From contig NZ_FRAB01000035.1 of assembly GCF_900142195.1 (NCBI RefSeq), positions 1 to 64,000 of the forward strand: a stretch of DNA of 64,000 bases, in the 5' to 3' direction. Positions 61,825-64,000 of this stretch are shown here, piece after piece. The notes under the pieces are model-generated. The model saw nothing but the letters and a program-made list of their open reading frames with translations, ran no database searches and had not been told where the DNA came from. The translations under genes were made by a program, and so were the position numbers. The stretch is from Paraburkholderia terricola (GTDB lineage Bacteria; Pseudomonadota; Gammaproteobacteria; Burkholderiales; Burkholderiaceae). Within the stretch, counting starts at the first letter, position 1; each line of letters opens with the position of its first letter.

Positions 61825-63102
61825 GTGACTACGATGACGATTGCCGCCGATTCGACGCCTGAATCAACCGGCCGACTCAAGCGCGAACTGAAAGCCGCGG
61901 AATCGAGAAAGCGTGCAATGGCGCTGCTGCTGATCGCGCCGCTCGCGATTTTTCTGCTGCTGATTTTCGTCGTGCCGATCGGCGCGCTGTTGACCCGTGC
62001 CGCGCAGAATCCCGAAGTGGTCAGCGCTCTGCCGCATACGCTAAGCGCGTTGAGCGGTTGGGATCGCAAATCTCCGCCGCCGGATACCGCGTATGCCGCA
62101 TTGGCCGTCGACCTCACCGCGGTCGCCGATAGCGACGGCATGGGTGCGCTGGCGCGGCGCCTCAACGTGGAGATTCCCGGCTATCGCTCGCTGGTTGCAA
62201 AATCCGCGCGCGCCATGCCGTTCGTCGACGATAACAGCCAGCCGTTGAAACTGACGCCCGGCCAGATTCATGCGAAATTCGTCGAACTGGACGAGCGCTG
62301 GAACGATATCGCGTACTGGCAGGCCATCGCAAAGAATGCCAGTGTGTATTCGCCGTTCTATTTACTCGCTTCGCTGGACCATAAGCAGGACGCGTTCGGT
62401 CACATCATCCCGACCGATCCCGATCAGCAGATTTATCTCGCCGTGTTCAGCCGCACCTTTGTGATCGGCGCGGCCGTGACTTTTTTTGCGCTGCTGCTGG
62501 GCTATCCGCTCGCGTACTGGATCTCGACGCTCTCCGATCGCCGCGCGAACCTGGTGATGATTCTCGTGCTGATTCCGTTCTGGACGTCGATCCTCGTGCG
62601 CGTCGCGGCATGGATCGTGATCCTGCAAAGCGAAGGGCTGGTGAATAAAGCGCTGATCGGCAGCGGGCTGCTGCACGATCCGCTTTCGCTGCTGTTCAAC
62701 CGCACCGGCGTGTACATCTCGATGACGCACATTCTGCTGCCGTTCATGATCCTGCCGCTGTACAGCGTGATGAAATCGATCCCGCCGACCTATCAGCGCG
62801 CTGCGATCTCGCTCGGCAGCCATCCGTTCGCCGCGTTCTGGCGCGTGTACGTGCCGCAGACTTATCCGGGCATCGGCGCGGGCGCGCTGCTGGTGTTCAT
62901 CCTGGCGATCGGCTACTACATCACGCCGGCCTTGCTCGGCGGACCGAACGATCAGATGGTCAGCTATTACGTCGCGTACTTCACCAACGTGACGATCAAC
63001 TGGGGCATGGCGTGCGCGCTAGGCGGCTTGCTGCTCGCCGCGACACTCGTGCTGTACGTGATTTACGGGCGCTTCACGCGTTCTTCACTGAGCCTCGGCT
63101 GA
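61825..63102 (+). CDS. Polyamine-type ABC transporter permease 1 (PotB-like) with large periplasmic insert
   Basis: 425 residues. TM1 is at about 32-56 (LLIAPLAIFLLLIFVVPIGALL). About 145 residues of soluble sequence follow, then five more TM segments from about 203. The ATPase-contact motif is RAAISLGSHPFAAFWRVYVPQTYPGI. GTG 61825 is preferred over ATG 61834 because AGGAG lies six bases before it. PotB of E. coli has 275 residues; the extra length is mostly the TM1-TM2 periplasmic loop. Confidence 0.92.
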   Translation: MTTMTIAADSTPESTGRLKRELKAAESRKRAMALLLIAPLAIFLLLIFVVPIGALLTRAAQNPEVVSALPHTLSALSGWDRKSPPPDTAYAALAVDLTAVADSDGMGALARRLNVEIPGYRSLVAKSARAMPFVDDNSQPLKLTPGQIHAKFVELDERWNDIAYWQAIAKNASVYSPFYLLASLDHKQDAFGHIIPTDPDQQIYLAVFSRTFVIGAAVTFFALLLGYPLAYWISTLSDRRANLVMILVLIPFWTSILVRVAAWIVILQSEGLVNKALIGSGLLHDPLSLLFNRTGVYISMTHILLPFMILPLYSVMKSIPPTYQRAAISLGSHPFAAFWRVYVPQTYPGIGAGALLVFILAIGYYITPALLGGPNDQMVSYYVAYFTNVTINWGMACALGGLLLAATLVLYVIYGRFTRSSLSLG

Positions 63103-63118
63103 ACCGGAGCCTACTGCG

Positions 63119-63958
63119 ATGAAACTTGCCAAGCCCCTGTTCGCGCCGCATACGTCGTGGGTCGAGCGCGTGTGGTATTTCGCACTGCGCGCGCTTGCCG
63201 TGCTGACGCTGCTGTATCTCATTCTGCCCGTGTTGGCGATCGTGCCGCTGTCGTTCTCGTCGAGCACGTTTCTGGTGTATCCGATTCCGGGTTGGTCGCT
63301 GCGCTGGTATCAAAACCTGGTGGCGTCCGATGAATGGCGCATGGCCGCCAAGAACAGTTTTATCGTGGCGCCGTCCGCGACGGTGGTCGCGACCGTGCTC
63401 GGCACGCTGGCCGCGATCGGGCTGACCAAGGCGAACTTTCGTGGTAAGGCGCTGCTAATGGCCGTCCTGATCTCGCCGATGATCGTGCCCGTGGTGGTGG
63501 TCGGTGTCGGCATGTATCTGTTCTTTGCGCCGCTCGGGTTGGCGAACACGTATGTTGGCCTGATTCTGGCGCATGCCTCGCTCGGCGTGCCTTTTGTCGT
63601 AACCACGGTGGCGGCGACCTTGCAGGGATTCAATTACAACCTCGTGCGCGCCAGTTTGTCGCTGGGTGCCAATCCGCTCACGACGTTTTTCCGCATCACG
63701 TTGCCCGTGATCGCGCCGGGCGTGATTTCGGGCGCGCTGTTCGCTTTCGCGACGTCATTCGATGAAGTGGTCGTGACGCTGTTCCTCGCGGGCGCTGACC
63801 AGACGACATTGCCGCGGCAAATGTTCACCGGTATCCGCGAGAACATCAGCCCGACCATCGCTGCGCTTGCGACGATTCTGATCGTGTTTTCTACTTGCCT
63901 TTTGCTGGCGCTCGAGTGGCTGCGCGGAAGAAATGCGGCGCGGGCGGTGAAAGCGTGA
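63119..63958 (+). CDS. Polyamine-type ABC transporter permease 2 (PotC-like)
   Basis: 279 residues, six TM segments, starting with ALAVLTLLYLILPVLAIVPL. The FSSSTFLVYPIPGWSLRWYQN region and the ATPase-contact loop VRASLSLGANPLTTFFRITLP are typical of PotC. It pairs with the first permease as a heterodimer. The start ATG 63119 lies 16 bases after the previous stop with CGGAG upstream. It is the last complete gene of the window; 42 bases without features follow. Confidence 0.94.
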   Translation: MKLAKPLFAPHTSWVERVWYFALRALAVLTLLYLILPVLAIVPLSFSSSTFLVYPIPGWSLRWYQNLVASDEWRMAAKNSFIVAPSATVVATVLGTLAAIGLTKANFRGKALLMAVLISPMIVPVVVVGVGMYLFFAPLGLANTYVGLILAHASLGVPFVVTTVAATLQGFNYNLVRASLSLGANPLTTFFRITLPVIAPGVISGALFAFATSFDEVVVTLFLAGADQTTLPRQMFTGIRENISPTIAALATILIVFSTCLLLALEWLRGRNAARAVKA

Positions 63959-64000
63959 ACATCGGCTTGCATGGATGACCGCCAGTCGAGTAGCAAGCCT

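Overview
The window looks like a chromosomal segment of a GC-rich betaproteobacterium of the Burkholderia/Paraburkholderia group. Codons are strongly GC-biased, and the gene families fit: H-NS-type nucleoid proteins, MocR regulators, an intracellular PHA depolymerase, DUF1254 and DUF748 proteins and short Burkholderia-type hypotheticals. The organism is inferred from protein character, not from a database search. I see no rRNA, tRNA, CRISPR array or phage.

Layout. 1-1206: right end of an IS with a transposase C-terminus, a wrecked serine hydrolase gene, and an H-NS family gene. 1207-1988: gene-free. 1989-6866: prfC, a degenerate acyl-CoA-synthetase/GNAT acetyltransferase, and an unknown gene. 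6993-17039: a sugar catabolic cluster. It has an IclR regulator diverging from an RbsBAC-like ABC importer, a two-gene UxaA-type dehydratase, an aldo/keto reductase, a lactonase, an SDR and a FAH-family hydrolase. Together these make a complete non-phosphorylative L-fucose type pathway. 17065-25310: thioesterase, chemoreceptor, cold-shock protein, AGE-family isomerase, MgtC-like protein and small hypotheticals.

25427-29496 is a divergent set: a YheO/DauR-type regulator, an ornithine-cyclodeaminase-like dehydrogenase, an amino-acid binding protein and an FAD D-amino-acid dehydrogenase. The gene logic is that of D-to-L amino acid inversion. 29507-30947: an EEP-family hydrolase and a ribbon-helix-helix-like protein with a dyad at its promoter. 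30970-36089 is a fructan locus: exo-fructanase, levansucrase, a stand-alone GntR-like HTH fragment, and a LacI regulator with two identical operators.

36142-43187 is the most unusual region, a six-gene signalling island. On the minus strand are a PAS histidine kinase, a CheY-like receiver, a CheC-like phosphatase and a receiver/HD-GYP protein whose active site is broken. Divergent from them are a periplasmic sugar-binding-type protein and a membrane histidine kinase. No DNA-binding output protein is present.

43300-57581: flavin reductase, cupin, PhaZ, GST, a Cache chemoreceptor, a copper P-type ATPase behind a CueR-type promoter, a DUF1254 lipoprotein and a giant DUF748/AsmA-like protein. 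57671-63958: a MocR regulator divergent from a polyamine-type ABC importer (ATPase, binding protein, two permeases). Four copies of a palindromic hairpin repeat lie in this operon, in front of the first and third cistrons.
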